DNA of 64,000 nucleotides from Apibacter muscae (GCF_007845635.1 NZ_SELG01000041.1:402053-466052); one strand, 5' to 3'. Positions 37,285-47,038 are shown, numbered from the stretch's first letter. Notes: generated by a model not told the origin, from the sequence alone. A program made the numbers and translations.

Positions 37285-37968
37285 ATGATTAAAAGAATGC
37301 CAAAAAAAACAGAATATATAAATCAATTGAAACATTTCTTAGGATTGCAGCTACCTTCTAATTTAAAAAATAATGGAGAAGATCCTAATCCTAAATCTCA
37401 TACTATTTTAAAGACCTTACCCAAAGAATCCATTACTTTAACGGGCAAAGTTTTGGAGTTTTTAGTAAACCCTATGGAAGATATTGATAAAATTTTATTA
37501 TCTACTGAGGAAAAAAATGTAGCCGTACATTTCCCTCCCCATAAAGCCCAAGCTATACTTGAAAAAATTCAAATTGGACAATTTGTACATTTATCCGTTT
37601 GTAAATCTAAAAAGATGATATTTAAGAGTTTCCCCTTGTATGATCTTATTCATTTACAAGAACCATTTTTAAATTTAGATTCATTTAAACCTCAAAAATC
37701 TAAAGGCGGAGCTATATCTGTGCAAGGATTTATTTCAAATTTCAGATACAACGATAGAAACTTTGTAAGTGCTTTTTTTTTAGAGAATTATTTGGTCGAT
37801 ATACCTCCTCATTTTGGTGAAATAATTACCCCTGTACTTTCTGCAGATAAGGAGGTGATCATTCAAGGACACCTTAGACAAAATAACATGGGATTTGTTA
37901 ATAAAAGCGGATTGGAAATTATTCGCCCTTATGCTTTAAATGTAGATGGAACTAATTATTTATTATAA
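37285..37968 (+). CDS. cytoplasmic two-repeat protein of unknown function, next to a two-component system
   Basis: 227 residues, no signal peptide. Two copies of the module seen in the preceding gene: the first near 50-125 (LTGKVLEFL, ILLSTEEKNVAVHFPPH), the second near 145-225 (VQGFISNFR, FFLENYLVDIPPHF). The repeated V-x-(F/I)PPH motif links all four copies. Only 3 bases separate its stop from the response-regulator start, so it belongs to that operon and may be a partner or regulator. Family not recognised. Confidence 0.65.
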   Translation: MIKRMPKKTEYINQLKHFLGLQLPSNLKNNGEDPNPKSHTILKTLPKESITLTGKVLEFLVNPMEDIDKILLSTEEKNVAVHFPPHKAQAILEKIQIGQFVHLSVCKSKKMIFKSFPLYDLIHLQEPFLNLDSFKPQKSKGGAISVQGFISNFRYNDRNFVSAFFLENYLVDIPPHFGEIITPVLSADKEVIIQGHLRQNNMGFVNKSGLEIIRPYALNVDGTNYLL

Positions 37969-37971
37969 ATT

Positions 37972-38649
37972 ATGAAAATTCTAATTATTGAGGATGAACC
38001 AAGCTTGGGTCGTTTTTTAGAAAAAGGTTTGCAACAAGCCGGATATTCCATTACGCTATCAAAGGACGGTATTGAAGGACAAAATTTAGCTGCATCAGGT
38101 AATTTTGATTTAATTTTATTGGATCTGATGCTTCCGGGAATGAATGGTTTTGATATATTGTCTAACCTTAGGGCCTTTAGTATTTCTACACCCGTAATTA
38201 TATGTAGCGCACTTTCATCAACGGAACAAGTGGTTCAAGGGTTAGATATGGGAGCTGTAGATTATATTAAAAAACCTTTTGACTGGGATGAGTTATTGGC
38301 TAGAATCCGTGTAATTCAAAAAAAAATAACCCATCAAGAATCTTCAATCCTTACTATCAATGATTTATCTTTAGATATTATTGGAAGAAAAGTATCTAGA
38401 GGTGGTAAAGAAATTAAACTGACGGCTAAAGAATTTATACTTTTAGAATATTTGGCGCGTAATGTGAATAGAATTGTTAGTAAAAATCAAATTATGGAAC
38501 ATGTCTGGGATCTGGATTTTGATCCGGGTAGCAACCTTGTGGAAGTTCACATGTATCAACTTAGAAAAAAAATTGATAAGGAGTTTGAATATCCTCTTAT
38601 TGAAACCGTAATTGGACTGGGCTATACTTTAAAAGGAATAAAATCTTAA
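37972..38649 (+). CDS. OmpR-family response regulator
   Basis: 225 residues: a receiver domain with phospho-acceptor Asp51 (LILLDLMLPGMNGFD), acidic pocket in IIEDEP, and the Lys of IKKPFDWDELLARI. A C-terminal winged-helix DNA-binding domain follows (LTAKEFILLEYLARN, VEVHMYQLRKKID). It is paired with the histidine kinase starting 56 bases later. The target genes may include the neighbouring repeat-protein genes, but no operator is visible. Confidence 0.93.
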   Translation: MKILIIEDEPSLGRFLEKGLQQAGYSITLSKDGIEGQNLAASGNFDLILLDLMLPGMNGFDILSNLRAFSISTPVIICSALSSTEQVVQGLDMGAVDYIKKPFDWDELLARIRVIQKKITHQESSILTINDLSLDIIGRKVSRGGKEIKLTAKEFILLEYLARNVNRIVSKNQIMEHVWDLDFDPGSNLVEVHMYQLRKKIDKEFEYPLIETVIGLGYTLKGIKS

Positions 38650-38705
38650 TACTATAATTATTATATTTAAATACTATTAGACATTTAAAAAATAAATATT
38701 CGCTT

Positions 38706-39722
38706 TTGCCTAGAAGACTTGCACTTCTTTATACATTCTTGTATATAATTCTATGCATTTTACTTTCTGCCTTTCTATTGGTTTGGTTTAAAGATACATT
38801 TTTAAAATCGTATTCGTTCTCATATATATTTTCCGCATTTTCGATTTTATTAATTATAGGTTCATTATTCACATATTTACTTTCTTATTGGTTAACGTTA
38901 CTATTGCTCTCCCCCATTCACCAGCTTATTGAGCAAGTCAATCATATCAATATATATAAAGAAATAACCTTATTCAATGAACCCAAAGAAGAGGGAACTA
39001 TTAAGGAACTTATTGTTTCTTTTAATCATATGCTATTGAGAATTAAAGAACAATACGAACAACAAAATGCTTTTTTTTCATCTGCATCTCATGAATTAAA
39101 AACACCTTTAACCGTTATGCTTACCCAATTGCAAATTTTATTGAATAATAAAAATTTATCCCAAGAAGTTAGAGATGTATATCAAATGCAGTTTCAAGAA
39201 ACAAAACGCTTAAGCCAGCTGGTTCAAGATTTTCTCTTGATGGGAGAAATTAACAATCAACAGATTCAATTGCATAGTAAAGAATGTGATCTTACAGATA
39301 TTTTATACCATTTAATTGAACCTTTGAAATCTAAATTGGATGAAAGGAATACACCTATAAAAATATCTTACCATCCTATTGAAGCTGATTATTCATTTAT
39401 TTCAGATGAAGGAAAGCTAAATATTATTTTATCTAATTTATTGAATAATGCAACTAAATATTCAAAAGAAAATACAAAAATTTTAATTCATATAAGTAAG
39501 AGAGAGGGAAGTATCTTTATTAATATTATAAATACTATACGTGAAGACATTCATCCGGAAGTAACAGATCTCAATCAAAAATTTTACCATTCTAAACCTT
39601 TACACGGAGAAGGTTTTGGCTTAGGTTTATGGATATGTAAACAGTTGTCGGATTTACTTGAATTGGAATTGTTTTTTGCTATTAAAGATCAAACTTCATT
39701 TGAAGCTACTCTGGTTATATAG
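38706..39722 (+). CDS. sensor histidine kinase
   Basis: 338 residues. Two membrane segments (about 7-28 and 38-68) are separated by only about 10 residues, so there is almost no periplasmic sensor; it probably senses within the membrane or through a partner. The dimerisation/phospho-acceptor helix has His129 in SSASHELKTPLTV. The N box is NLLNNATKYSKEN and the G2 box GEGFGLGLWI; a clear DxGxG G1 box is missing, replaced by a divergent segment before the G2 box. Start TTG 38706, since the first ATG would cut into membrane segment 1. Confidence 0.9.
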   Translation: MPRRLALLYTFLYIILCILLSAFLLVWFKDTFLKSYSFSYIFSAFSILLIIGSLFTYLLSYWLTLLLLSPIHQLIEQVNHINIYKEITLFNEPKEEGTIKELIVSFNHMLLRIKEQYEQQNAFFSSASHELKTPLTVMLTQLQILLNNKNLSQEVRDVYQMQFQETKRLSQLVQDFLLMGEINNQQIQLHSKECDLTDILYHLIEPLKSKLDERNTPIKISYHPIEADYSFISDEGKLNIILSNLLNNATKYSKENTKILIHISKREGSIFINIINTIREDIHPEVTDLNQKFYHSKPLHGEGFGLGLWICKQLSDLLELELFFAIKDQTSFEATLVI

Positions 39723-39763
39723 ATCAATAAATGCATATTTTTTTCATTTAATTTAAGGGTTTG

Positions 39764-39798
39764 TTGAATATAAGAATCGTTAAAAAAGTTTATATTTG
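39764..39798 (+). promoter_or_regulatory. possible promoter of the small lipoprotein gene
   Basis: TTG at 39764-39766 and TATATTTG at 39791-39798 (TAnnTTTG), spacer 24, one base longer than the usual upper limit. The ATG follows 18 bases later. Confidence 0.4.
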
Positions 39799-39816
39799 GC
39801 ATTTAAAAATGAAAAT

Positions 39817-40071
39817 ATGAAAAAAAATATTCTTGTAGTAACCCTATTTAGTTTAATTGCTTTTTCTTGTAAAGCTCCCGGTGGTAACAAAGAAATATTT
39901 CCAGAAAATATTTTGGAAAATCAAAAATCAGATTCTTTAAAAGCAGAAAATACTTCTTTACCGCAAAAAGATGCTAAAGAAAAAGCTGTAACTTCGAACA
40001 ATGATTCAATACAAGTTAAAAATGACAGTACTTCTACATCTTTAGTTACTGATTCTACCAAAAGCAAATAA
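39817..40071 (+). CDS. small lipoprotein, low-complexity
   Basis: 84 residues from ATG 39817 (an in-frame TTG lies 7 codons earlier). The lipobox AFSC predicts a lipidated Cys18. The rest is Lys/Ser/Asp/Thr-rich and probably disordered (DSIQVKNDSTSTS). No fold or function recognised. Lies 23 bases before the YceI-like gene and could share its transcript. Confidence 0.6.
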   Translation: MKKNILVVTLFSLIAFSCKAPGGNKEIFPENILENQKSDSLKAENTSLPQKDAKEKAVTSNNDSIQVKNDSTSTSLVTDSTKSK

Positions 40072-40094
40072 TCCCTACCTTATAAAAATTTCAA

Positions 40095-40712
40095 ATGAAT
40101 AAAAAAAATTTTTTATCTTCCTTATTACTTAGCTCAATACTTATTATTTCTTGTGGAGAAAATAATCAGAATAGTACTGTTCAATCCGAAAGTGATAAAG
40201 TATCTACAGAAGCTTCTGTCAATGAAAAAATATCAAGTTATAAAAATAACTTAGAATGGGAAGCTTATAAAACAGAAAGGAAAGAAGGGGTTAAAGGAAC
40301 TTTTACAAAAATTAATTTATACGATACTCAAGAAAGTTTAAAATTCCCTGAATCTTTAGTTGGTTCTAAATTTAGTATTGATGGATTGTCTGTTTCTTCT
40401 GGTGATGTTGCACGAGATGCAAATTTAAATTCATTCTTTTTTAAACGATTAGCCTCTCCGGAAATTACAGGGACTTTTGAAAAATTTGAGAATGGTAAAG
40501 CAACTATCAAGATTTCTTTAAACGGTAAAGAAGCTGTTAAAGAATTTAACTATACTTTGAATGATAATGAGATTACTATAAAGGGATCCATTGATATTCT
40601 TAATGATTTTGATGCTCAAAAATCTTTTAAAGCCTTACATGGAGCTTGTTCTGATTTACACGAAGGAAAAACTTGGACTGACGTAAATTTGACTATTAAA
40701 ATAGCAAAATAA
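40095..40712 (+). CDS. YceI-like lipoprotein
   Basis: 205 residues with a lipobox (IISC, Cys20), a Ser/Glu linker, then a lipocalin-like YceI domain. It shows the LEWEAYKT start, the FSIDGLSVSSGDVARDANLNSFFF segment typical of YceI, and final strands ITIKGSIDI and VNLTIKI. YceI-type proteins bind isoprenoid or amphipathic lipids; the ligand here is unknown. Second gene after the small lipoprotein; ends at a strong bidirectional terminator. Confidence 0.8.
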   Translation: MNKKNFLSSLLLSSILIISCGENNQNSTVQSESDKVSTEASVNEKISSYKNNLEWEAYKTERKEGVKGTFTKINLYDTQESLKFPESLVGSKFSIDGLSVSSGDVARDANLNSFFFKRLASPEITGTFEKFENGKATIKISLNGKEAVKEFNYTLNDNEITIKGSIDILNDFDAQKSFKALHGACSDLHEGKTWTDVNLTIKIAK

Positions 40713-40748
40713 GTTTTTGCATTTATTTGCTTTAATAAATGTGTATGC

Positions 40749-40786
40749 AAAAAAAAAATCAACTAAAATTTAGTTGATTTTTTTTA
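40749..40786. terminator. bidirectional terminator between the YceI-like gene and phosphoglucomutase
   Basis: AAATCAACTAAA pairs exactly with TTTAGTTGATTT around a single A. An A10 run lies on the left and T9 on the right, so it serves both converging genes. Confidence 0.88.
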
Positions 40787-40788
40787 AT

Positions 40789-42492
40789 TTATTGAACAAA
40801 TTCTTTGAGCTTATCAATTTTAGATTTAGCTTCATTTAGCTTGTTCTTGTATTCCTGATCATTATTGATTGAGGTATTTACAGAAAAATAAAACTTTATT
40901 TTAGGTTCGGTACCCGAAGGTCTGCAAGCTAATTTCGTGCCTTTATCTGTATAAAAAATTAAAACATTGGATTTTGGTAAATCTAAATTTATTTTTTTAC
41001 CTGTATTGGGGTTTAAAGAGGTTGAATTTTTATAGTCATCCAATTGAACAACTTTCTCTCCTATTAATTCTTTGGGAGGATTAGTTCGAAACTGCTCCAT
41101 CATAGAGGATATTTCCAGCGCTCCATCTTTACCTTTTTTTACAATGGAAATTAATTCTTCGTAATAATATCCAACTTTGTGATAAATTTCTAACAAAATA
41201 TTAAATAGTGTTTTACCCTTATTTTTTGCTTCTTGGGCTACTTCACAAGCCAATAATATTGATGATATAGAATCCTTATCTCTCACATAATCTCCTAACA
41301 TAAAGCCAAAACTTTCTTCTCCTCCGCATATAAATTGCTCTTTACCTTCGGATTTTTTTATTAAATCAGCGATCCATTTAAAACCTGTAAGAACGGTTCT
41401 GCATTCAACTCCGTAGGCTTTGGCTAAAGGATAAAAAATGTCTGAGGTTACTATGGTTGTCCCAATAAATTGTTTCCCATTAATCTTGCCATTTTCCTTC
41501 CTTTTTTTTAATACAAAATCAGTAAGGATTGTATTAGCTTGGTTTCCGTTTAATAAAACCATTTTACCATCCAATCCACGAACGGCTATTCCCAATCGAT
41601 CTGCATCCGGATCAGTACCAAAAACAATATCAGCCTCTTGCTCTTCTGCATATTTTAAAGCTATTGAAAGAGCTTCAGGCTCTTCAGGATTGGGAGATTT
41701 TACAGTTGAAAAATTTCCATCTGGGTTTTGCTGTTCCGGTACTATAAATACATTTTCATACCCCGCTTTTTTAAGTACTTGGGGTAGAACTTGGATTGAT
41801 GTTCCATGCAAAGGAGTATAAACTATTTTTAAATCCTTTTTACCTGTTAGAAAGCTTGCATGTTTGGTTACAGTATCAATGAATTTTTGGTCTAAGTCCT
41901 CACCCAGGTAAGTTAGTTTAGAATCATCTCCATTAAATTTTATTTCTGAATAGTTTACTTTACGAACCTCACGTATAATTGCTTCATCTTCTGGAGGAAC
42001 TATTTGTGCTCCATCCTTCCCATAAACCTTAAATCCGTTGTATTCCGGAGGATTGTGTGAAGCGGTTAATACTATTCCTGCTTCACAGTTTAATTCTCGA
42101 ACTGCAAAAGATAACTCGGGAGTTGGTCTAAATTCCTTAAATAAGTAAACGTGTATTCCATTGGCTGTTAATACATCAGCAACAATTTTTGCAAAAACAT
42201 CACTGTTATGTCTAACATCATAAGCAATAGCTACGCTTATTTTTTTCCCTAAATATTCTTTTATTAAATAATTCGCTAGTCCCTGTGTGGCTTGACCATA
42301 AGTATAACGATTCAAGCGGTTGGTTCCAACTCCCATGATTCCACGCATGCCACCTGTACCAAATTCTAAATCTTTGTAAAAGGCATCTTCGAGTTCTTCA
42401 GGATTATTTTCTATAAGATATTGAACTTCTTTTTGTACGTCTTTATCAAAAGGGTCTCTTAACCAGCTTTTAGCTCTTTCTGAATAATTCAT
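40789..42492 (-). CDS. phosphoglucomutase / phosphomannomutase
   Basis: Alpha-D-phosphohexomutase of 567 residues, the long PgcA-like form. Phosphoserine Ser145 in LTASHNPPEYNGFK, N-terminal FGTGGMRGIMG, metal loop DPDADRLGIA, sugar-binding GGEESFGFM, and C-terminal RPSGTEPKIKFY. The GEES motif and size favour glucose/mannose-phosphate substrates over glucosamine phosphate, complementing glmM in this window. Single-gene unit, convergent with the YceI-like gene. Confidence 0.9.
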   Translation of the reverse strand: MNYSERAKSWLRDPFDKDVQKEVQYLIENNPEELEDAFYKDLEFGTGGMRGIMGVGTNRLNRYTYGQATQGLANYLIKEYLGKKISVAIAYDVRHNSDVFAKIVADVLTANGIHVYLFKEFRPTPELSFAVRELNCEAGIVLTASHNPPEYNGFKVYGKDGAQIVPPEDEAIIREVRKVNYSEIKFNGDDSKLTYLGEDLDQKFIDTVTKHASFLTGKKDLKIVYTPLHGTSIQVLPQVLKKAGYENVFIVPEQQNPDGNFSTVKSPNPEEPEALSIALKYAEEQEADIVFGTDPDADRLGIAVRGLDGKMVLLNGNQANTILTDFVLKKRKENGKINGKQFIGTTIVTSDIFYPLAKAYGVECRTVLTGFKWIADLIKKSEGKEQFICGGEESFGFMLGDYVRDKDSISSILLACEVAQEAKNKGKTLFNILLEIYHKVGYYYEELISIVKKGKDGALEISSMMEQFRTNPPKELIGEKVVQLDDYKNSTSLNPNTGKKINLDLPKSNVLIFYTDKGTKLACRPSGTEPKIKFYFSVNTSINNDQEYKNKLNEAKSKIDKLKEFVQ

Positions 42493-42515
42493 TTTAATTA
42501 GTTTATAAGAATGTA

Positions 42516-43247
42516 TTACTTCCTGATGCTGTCAGAATTTATAAATTTTAATTCAGCCAAATCAATGGTTTTTATATCTTTGGAAGGGTTTCCTATTATG
42601 GAAAGTCTGGAGTTGTTAGTAATTTTTCCTAATAGCTTACTTTTTACATACAATTCAGCAGTGGCAACATTTGAAATATTTACATTGGCTTCAGATAATT
42701 CTAAAAAAGGTGAGGTAAAATCACTTTCATCACTAGCATTTAATAGTAACTTATTACCCGTTCCTTGAATACTCGCTTTTGCTTTACCGCTTAAATCTAC
42801 TTTTAAAACATCTACAACTACATTACTAGCAAGTAGCTTTGCTGATTTAGAAAGATTTATGTTTAATTGAGAAACTCTCAATTGTGAATTAATATCTACA
42901 TTTATACTATCCGTAACATCAAAAGTTTCGATCTGTGGTCCATAGATATAAACATTGTATAAATCAGTTCCCTCCACTTTTTTAGATTCTGAAATGGTTA
43001 ACTTACTCCCAGAAGTTTTAATTTTTAAATTGTCTAATAAATTTTTATAGGTTTCAACAACAATTCTAGGGTTTGTATTGTCGTAAAGATATATTAACCT
43101 ATAGTTTCCTTTGGCCTCAACTTCATTTATATTACTTATTTTTATTTCCTTTTCACCAGTCTCTCCTTCTCCTTTTACAGAAAAACTACAAGATACTAAA
43201 CAAAGGCTATAAAGGGCTATAAATGAATAAAAAATAACTTTTTTCAT
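42516..43247 (-). CDS. DUF2807-type lipoprotein (head GIN domain)
   Basis: 243 residues. Lipobox LVSC (Cys20), then a right-handed beta-solenoid-like domain with short repeating strands (IETFDVTDSINVDIN, VDVLKVDLSGKAKASIQGTG, NVNISNVATAELYVKS) typical of the Bacteroidota putative autotransporter-adhesin head (DUF2807). Function not established in the family. It is 15 bases after the glycosyltransferase stop and co-directional. Confidence 0.82.
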   Translation of the reverse strand: MKKVIFYSFIALYSLCLVSCSFSVKGEGETGEKEIKISNINEVEAKGNYRLIYLYDNTNPRIVVETYKNLLDNLKIKTSGSKLTISESKKVEGTDLYNVYIYGPQIETFDVTDSINVDINSQLRVSQLNINLSKSAKLLASNVVVDVLKVDLSGKAKASIQGTGNKLLLNASDESDFTSPFLELSEANVNISNVATAELYVKSKLLGKITNNSRLSIIGNPSKDIKTIDLAELKFINSDSIRK

Positions 43248-43262
43248 ATTTATATTATTATT

Positions 43263-44225
43263 TTATTTAATATTTAAATATTGAGTAACGATATAATCAT
43301 CGGTACGCTTTCTTTTTAATTGAACAATAAGCTCTCCTAAAAATCCTGCAATAAACAATAGAGTTCCTAAAATCATCATTGTTAATGCAATATAAAATAA
43401 TGGATCATTAGTAACTAACTGTGCTGGAACTTTATTCCAAACTTTTATTAATTTATGAATTCCTAACCATGCAGTAGAAAGAAATCCAATTAAAAACATT
43501 AGCGTTCCCATAAAACCAAAAAAATGCATGGGACGGGAACCAAAACTGGACATGAACCAAACTGTAATTAAATCTAAGAATCCTCTTACAAAACGATTGG
43601 TTCCAAATTTAGATTTTCCGTACAACCGTGCTTGATGAGGAGCTTCTTTTTCAGTGATTTTAGTAAATCCTTCATTTTTAGCAAGAACCGGAATGTACCG
43701 GTGCATATCTCCATGTACATCAATGGATTTTACCACCTCTTTTTTGTAAGCCTTTAAACCGTTATTGAAATCATGAAGTTTAACCCCAGAAATCACTTTC
43801 GCTGCCCAGTTAAATAACTTAGAAGGAAGATTCTTGGTTAATACATTGTCGTATCTCTTTTTCTTCCAGCCAGAAACTAAGTCATAACCATCTTCAACTA
43901 TCAATTTCATTAATGCAGGAATTTCTTCCGGAAAATCTTGCAAATCAGCATCCATAGTAATTACAACTTCTCCCTGCACCATTTTAAAGGCTGCATTTAA
44001 TGCTTGGGATTTTCCGTAGTTTCTAGCAAATTTTATTCCTTTCACTTGTGGGTGATTTTGAGAAAATGTGGATATTATTTCCCAAGATTGATCAGTGCTC
44101 CCATCATCTACAAAAATTATTTCATAAGAAATATTTCTTTGGGTGCACACGGCTTGAATACGTTCAAGCAATTCATTTAAAGATTCTTCTTCATTAAGAA
44201 GAGGTATTACTACGGATAGTTGCAT
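43263..44225 (-). CDS. family 2 glycosyltransferase, polyprenyl-phosphate type
   Basis: 320 residues. A GT-A domain (about 1-220) has VIPLLNEEESL, FVDDGSTDQSW and the metal-binding MDADLQDFPEE. Two C-terminal membrane helices (about 235-260 and 275-300) follow, with a conserved cytoplasmic KRKRTDDYI tail. The layout matches dolichyl/undecaprenyl-phosphate mannosyl- or glucosyl-transferases (DPM1/GtrB-like), which make lipid-linked sugar donors. Its start overlaps the end of the DUF4199 gene by 32 bases, a coupling common in Flavobacteriia. Confidence 0.88.
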   Translation of the reverse strand: MQLSVVIPLLNEEESLNELLERIQAVCTQRNISYEIIFVDDGSTDQSWEIISTFSQNHPQVKGIKFARNYGKSQALNAAFKMVQGEVVITMDADLQDFPEEIPALMKLIVEDGYDLVSGWKKKRYDNVLTKNLPSKLFNWAAKVISGVKLHDFNNGLKAYKKEVVKSIDVHGDMHRYIPVLAKNEGFTKITEKEAPHQARLYGKSKFGTNRFVRGFLDLITVWFMSSFGSRPMHFFGFMGTLMFLIGFLSTAWLGIHKLIKVWNKVPAQLVTNDPLFYIALTMMILGTLLFIAGFLGELIVQLKRKRTDDYIVTQYLNIK

Positions 44226-44778
44226 GCGGATTTCTTAATCTAAAAAACATGGACAAAAATACGGATATTATAAGGTAAAAGGTATATAACATCCCTAGAA
44301 TAATTACAGTCATTCTTAAATTAAAAAAATATTTTTCTTCTGTAATCATCCAGTTTAAAAGTTTTTGGTATTGATGATATCTTTGAATATCTTCAGAAGA
44401 TGGATGAACAAGCGTTGAGAATTCTTGGTCTAATCCTTCTCTCCATGTGGTATATAATTGGTGACCAAATATTTCATTGGCTCCTTTATCTACATAATTT
44501 AGAAATAATGATATGATTATAAATGAAATTGTCCCCCCAATAAACATGGTACTAAAAGAAATTGAAAAACAATCTGCAAATGATAACTTTTGGATAGATG
44601 TTTTTTTATACAACAATATAACTGCTACAAGTGTATAAAGTGCTGGCAAAATAAAAAAGTTCACTCTTAAGCTAAGAATGTAATAGCTTTGTCCTATAAA
44701 TAGAAAATAGACTAAGAAAAATAGAACTAGAGTTAGAAATCCTAATAAAACTCCGTAATGTACTGATGAATTTTTCAT
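44194..44778 (-). CDS. DUF4199 membrane protein
   Basis: 194 residues with four hydrophobic segments (about 8-28, 35-53, 70-92, 153-178) and a long soluble loop between the third and fourth. Matches the DUF4199 family, found almost only in Bacteroidota and often just upstream of a GT2 enzyme, as here. Role unknown; it may assist the glycosyltransferase or flip its product. Overlap of 32 bases with that gene implies coupled translation. Confidence 0.8.
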   Translation of the reverse strand: MKNSSVHYGVLLGFLTLVLFFLVYFLFIGQSYYILSLRVNFFILPALYTLVAVILLYKKTSIQKLSFADCFSISFSTMFIGGTISFIIISLFLNYVDKGANEIFGHQLYTTWREGLDQEFSTLVHPSSEDIQRYHQYQKLLNWMITEEKYFFNLRMTVIILGMLYTFYLIISVFLSMFFRLRNPHATIRSNTSS

Positions 44779-44817
44779 ATAATTTGGGCAAAGTTAGTCT
44801 TTTTCGTCAATATAGAC

Positions 44818-46062
44818 TTAATAATAATCTCTTACATACTCCAAAACCTTTTTCATTTCTACTTTTAATTGACTGGTAGGCACTTGAAAATTATTATTCA
44901 TAAAACTAAATGTTAAAATTTTACCTGATTTTGTTTTCAAATAACCACTAAGATTGTACACTTGCCCCATGGATCCTGTTTTAGCATATACATAAGGTGG
45001 ATTTCCTGGATAACTATTTTTTAATGTTCCATTTACTCCTCCTACAGCAAATAAAGAGAGTAAACGTTCTGTTGAAATTTCCTCGTACAATTGATTTAAG
45101 ACATAAACGAGATCTTTTGGGGAAAGATTATTATAACGTGAAAGACCTGAGCCATCTACCCATCGGGGCTTTTGTGGAAATTCATTTAAATAAGTTTTAA
45201 GTATATATTGAATGGTTGATTGTGAGTTTAACATTTCAGAAATGTTTAAACTAGACATTAATAATATTTGTTCTGCGATAAAGTTATCACTAACAAGCAT
45301 CATCCTCTTAAACAACTCATCCGAAGGAATACTATAAAGAGTTTCTACTGTTCCTTTGGGAAAATTATTCGTTAAAAAAATTTTTTGGTTAGTTTCTTCT
45401 TCCAATAAATTTTTAATTAATTCCTTGGAAATTATAAAAGGAATTTGAATTTTTTTATTTCCTGCATAGTAAAATATATTATTATTTAGATCTCTTACCG
45501 ATTGTTTTTTTTGAAATAATACTCGGTTTGCAAAATATTTTGGAACAATTTTTTGAGATTGTAAGGTTACTAAATTCCCATAAATGGGAAAGGGAGATCT
45601 TTCAGGCGAATAATCCTCAACAAAGTCGTCCCAACTACATCCGGGAGCATAAGCTGTATCGTTCCAATTTTCTATATACAGAGCTATGGGTAATTGTGAA
45701 TTCTTCAAAAAATGGATGACTTTATTTTCTTTGAAATAAGATTCGAGTAAAGTAGGATCGCCAGTACCTTTAATATAAAGCGTATCGTTTTTCTTTAAAT
45801 ATTGTAAAGAAGGAACTGAATCTGGCATTAATTTAAGGCCTGTATAAAGTGTTAATATTTTAACGTTGGAAGCCGGTATAAAATATTTGTTACTCTGGTA
45901 ATTGTATAATTCAATTTTCTCTTGTGGATTGTATAATGAGAAACCCACCCACTGATTGGAGTAAAACTCTGAATTGAAATGATTATCTAAAAATGAATTT
46001 TGGGCAAATAGATTTAATGAACCTATCATCCATAAAAAAAAGATAATTTTATTTCTTGACAT
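44818..46062 (-). CDS. dacB: D-alanyl-D-alanine carboxypeptidase/endopeptidase (PBP4, S13)
   Basis: Peptidoglycan-trimming enzyme of the periplasm, 414 residues with a signal peptide ending at FAQ (about residue 21). All three penicillin-binding motifs are present: Ser65-x-x-Lys68 (PASNVKILTLY), SDN in LVSDNFIAEQ, and KTG in YAKTGSMGQVYNLSG. The large insertion between motif 1 and 2 is that of the S13 family. Final gene before the DUF4199 unit; prmC lies upstream. Confidence 0.9.
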   Translation of the reverse strand: MSRNKIIFFLWMIGSLNLFAQNSFLDNHFNSEFYSNQWVGFSLYNPQEKIELYNYQSNKYFIPASNVKILTLYTGLKLMPDSVPSLQYLKKNDTLYIKGTGDPTLLESYFKENKVIHFLKNSQLPIALYIENWNDTAYAPGCSWDDFVEDYSPERSPFPIYGNLVTLQSQKIVPKYFANRVLFQKKQSVRDLNNNIFYYAGNKKIQIPFIISKELIKNLLEEETNQKIFLTNNFPKGTVETLYSIPSDELFKRMMLVSDNFIAEQILLMSSLNISEMLNSQSTIQYILKTYLNEFPQKPRWVDGSGLSRYNNLSPKDLVYVLNQLYEEISTERLLSLFAVGGVNGTLKNSYPGNPPYVYAKTGSMGQVYNLSGYLKTKSGKILTFSFMNNNFQVPTSQLKVEMKKVLEYVRDYY

Positions 46063-46093
46063 ATATGGTAAATATTATAGAATTTCTACCATA

Positions 46094-46957
46094 TTAACGT
46101 ATTCCTTTGGCTTTTATTAATCTATTTTTACCGGAAAGATCTTTTTTTAACTCAACAAGAATAAAATTTTTAGAAAATAATTCTTGGGTTTCCTCTGCCA
46201 AATCTTGATTAATTTCTACATAAACAGATCCGGAAGGTTTTAAATTTTTATAAGCGTAATCAATTATTGCTTGGTAAAAAATTAAAGGATTATTATCTGA
46301 GACAAATAAGGCTAGAGCAGGTTCATTTTGAACTACAGTATCTTCCATGGCATCTATTTCTGAATTTCTAATGTAGGGAGGATTGGAAACTATAACATCT
46401 AGATTGGGAATATCCTCCACCGTTGCATCCAACAGATCTCCAAAAATAAAATTAATATCAACTTGATTTAATTCTGCATTTTTTTTTGCTAATTCTACGG
46501 CTGAACTACTAACTTCTAAGGCTGAAACCTTAGAATGCTTTAAATTTTTTGCCAAAGCAATGGCAATACAACCACTCCCCGTGCATAAATCAATAATATT
46601 TATGGGGTCAAACTTTTGCTTATTTTCTTGAATCACCCAATCTACCAATTCCTCAGTTTCAGGCCTAGGTATTAATACATTGGGGTTTACTAATATTTTA
46701 CAACCGTAAAATTCTGTATTTCCAACTATATATTGGTAAGGAACTCCCTGAGACAGTTGAAATAATGAATGTTGGAATAACAATGATTTTATTTCAGATT
46801 CTTCGTATAATTCATTTAAACCTAGTTGTAATATTGATTTTTTTTTATGAAGATATGCCTCTGCCAAAGTGTAAAAAATAGTATCTATTTCCTTTTGGGT
46901 ATATCTTGATGAAAGTACTTCTATATATTCTTTTCTTAATTGTGCTAATGATTTCAT
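46094..46957 (-). CDS. prmC: release-factor glutamine methyltransferase PrmC
   Basis: N5-methylates the GGQ glutamine of peptide release factors. 287 residues with an N-terminal helical domain (about 1-85), the PrmC signature RPETEELVDW, SAM motif I DLCTGSGCIAIALA, and catalytic NPPY in VSNPPYIRNSEI. Length and motif order are standard. Co-directional with dacB downstream (31-base gap). Confidence 0.95.
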   Translation of the reverse strand: MKSLAQLRKEYIEVLSSRYTQKEIDTIFYTLAEAYLHKKKSILQLGLNELYEESEIKSLLFQHSLFQLSQGVPYQYIVGNTEFYGCKILVNPNVLIPRPETEELVDWVIQENKQKFDPINIIDLCTGSGCIAIALAKNLKHSKVSALEVSSSAVELAKKNAELNQVDINFIFGDLLDATVEDIPNLDVIVSNPPYIRNSEIDAMEDTVVQNEPALALFVSDNNPLIFYQAIIDYAYKNLKPSGSVYVEINQDLAEETQELFSKNFILVELKKDLSGKNRLIKAKGIR

Positions 46958-47038
46958 TCTGAAAGCTATTAAATTTACCTTAAAATTACAGTTTTTTATA
47001 TTAATAAAAATTTAATTATTTATAAAATACGTAATCCT

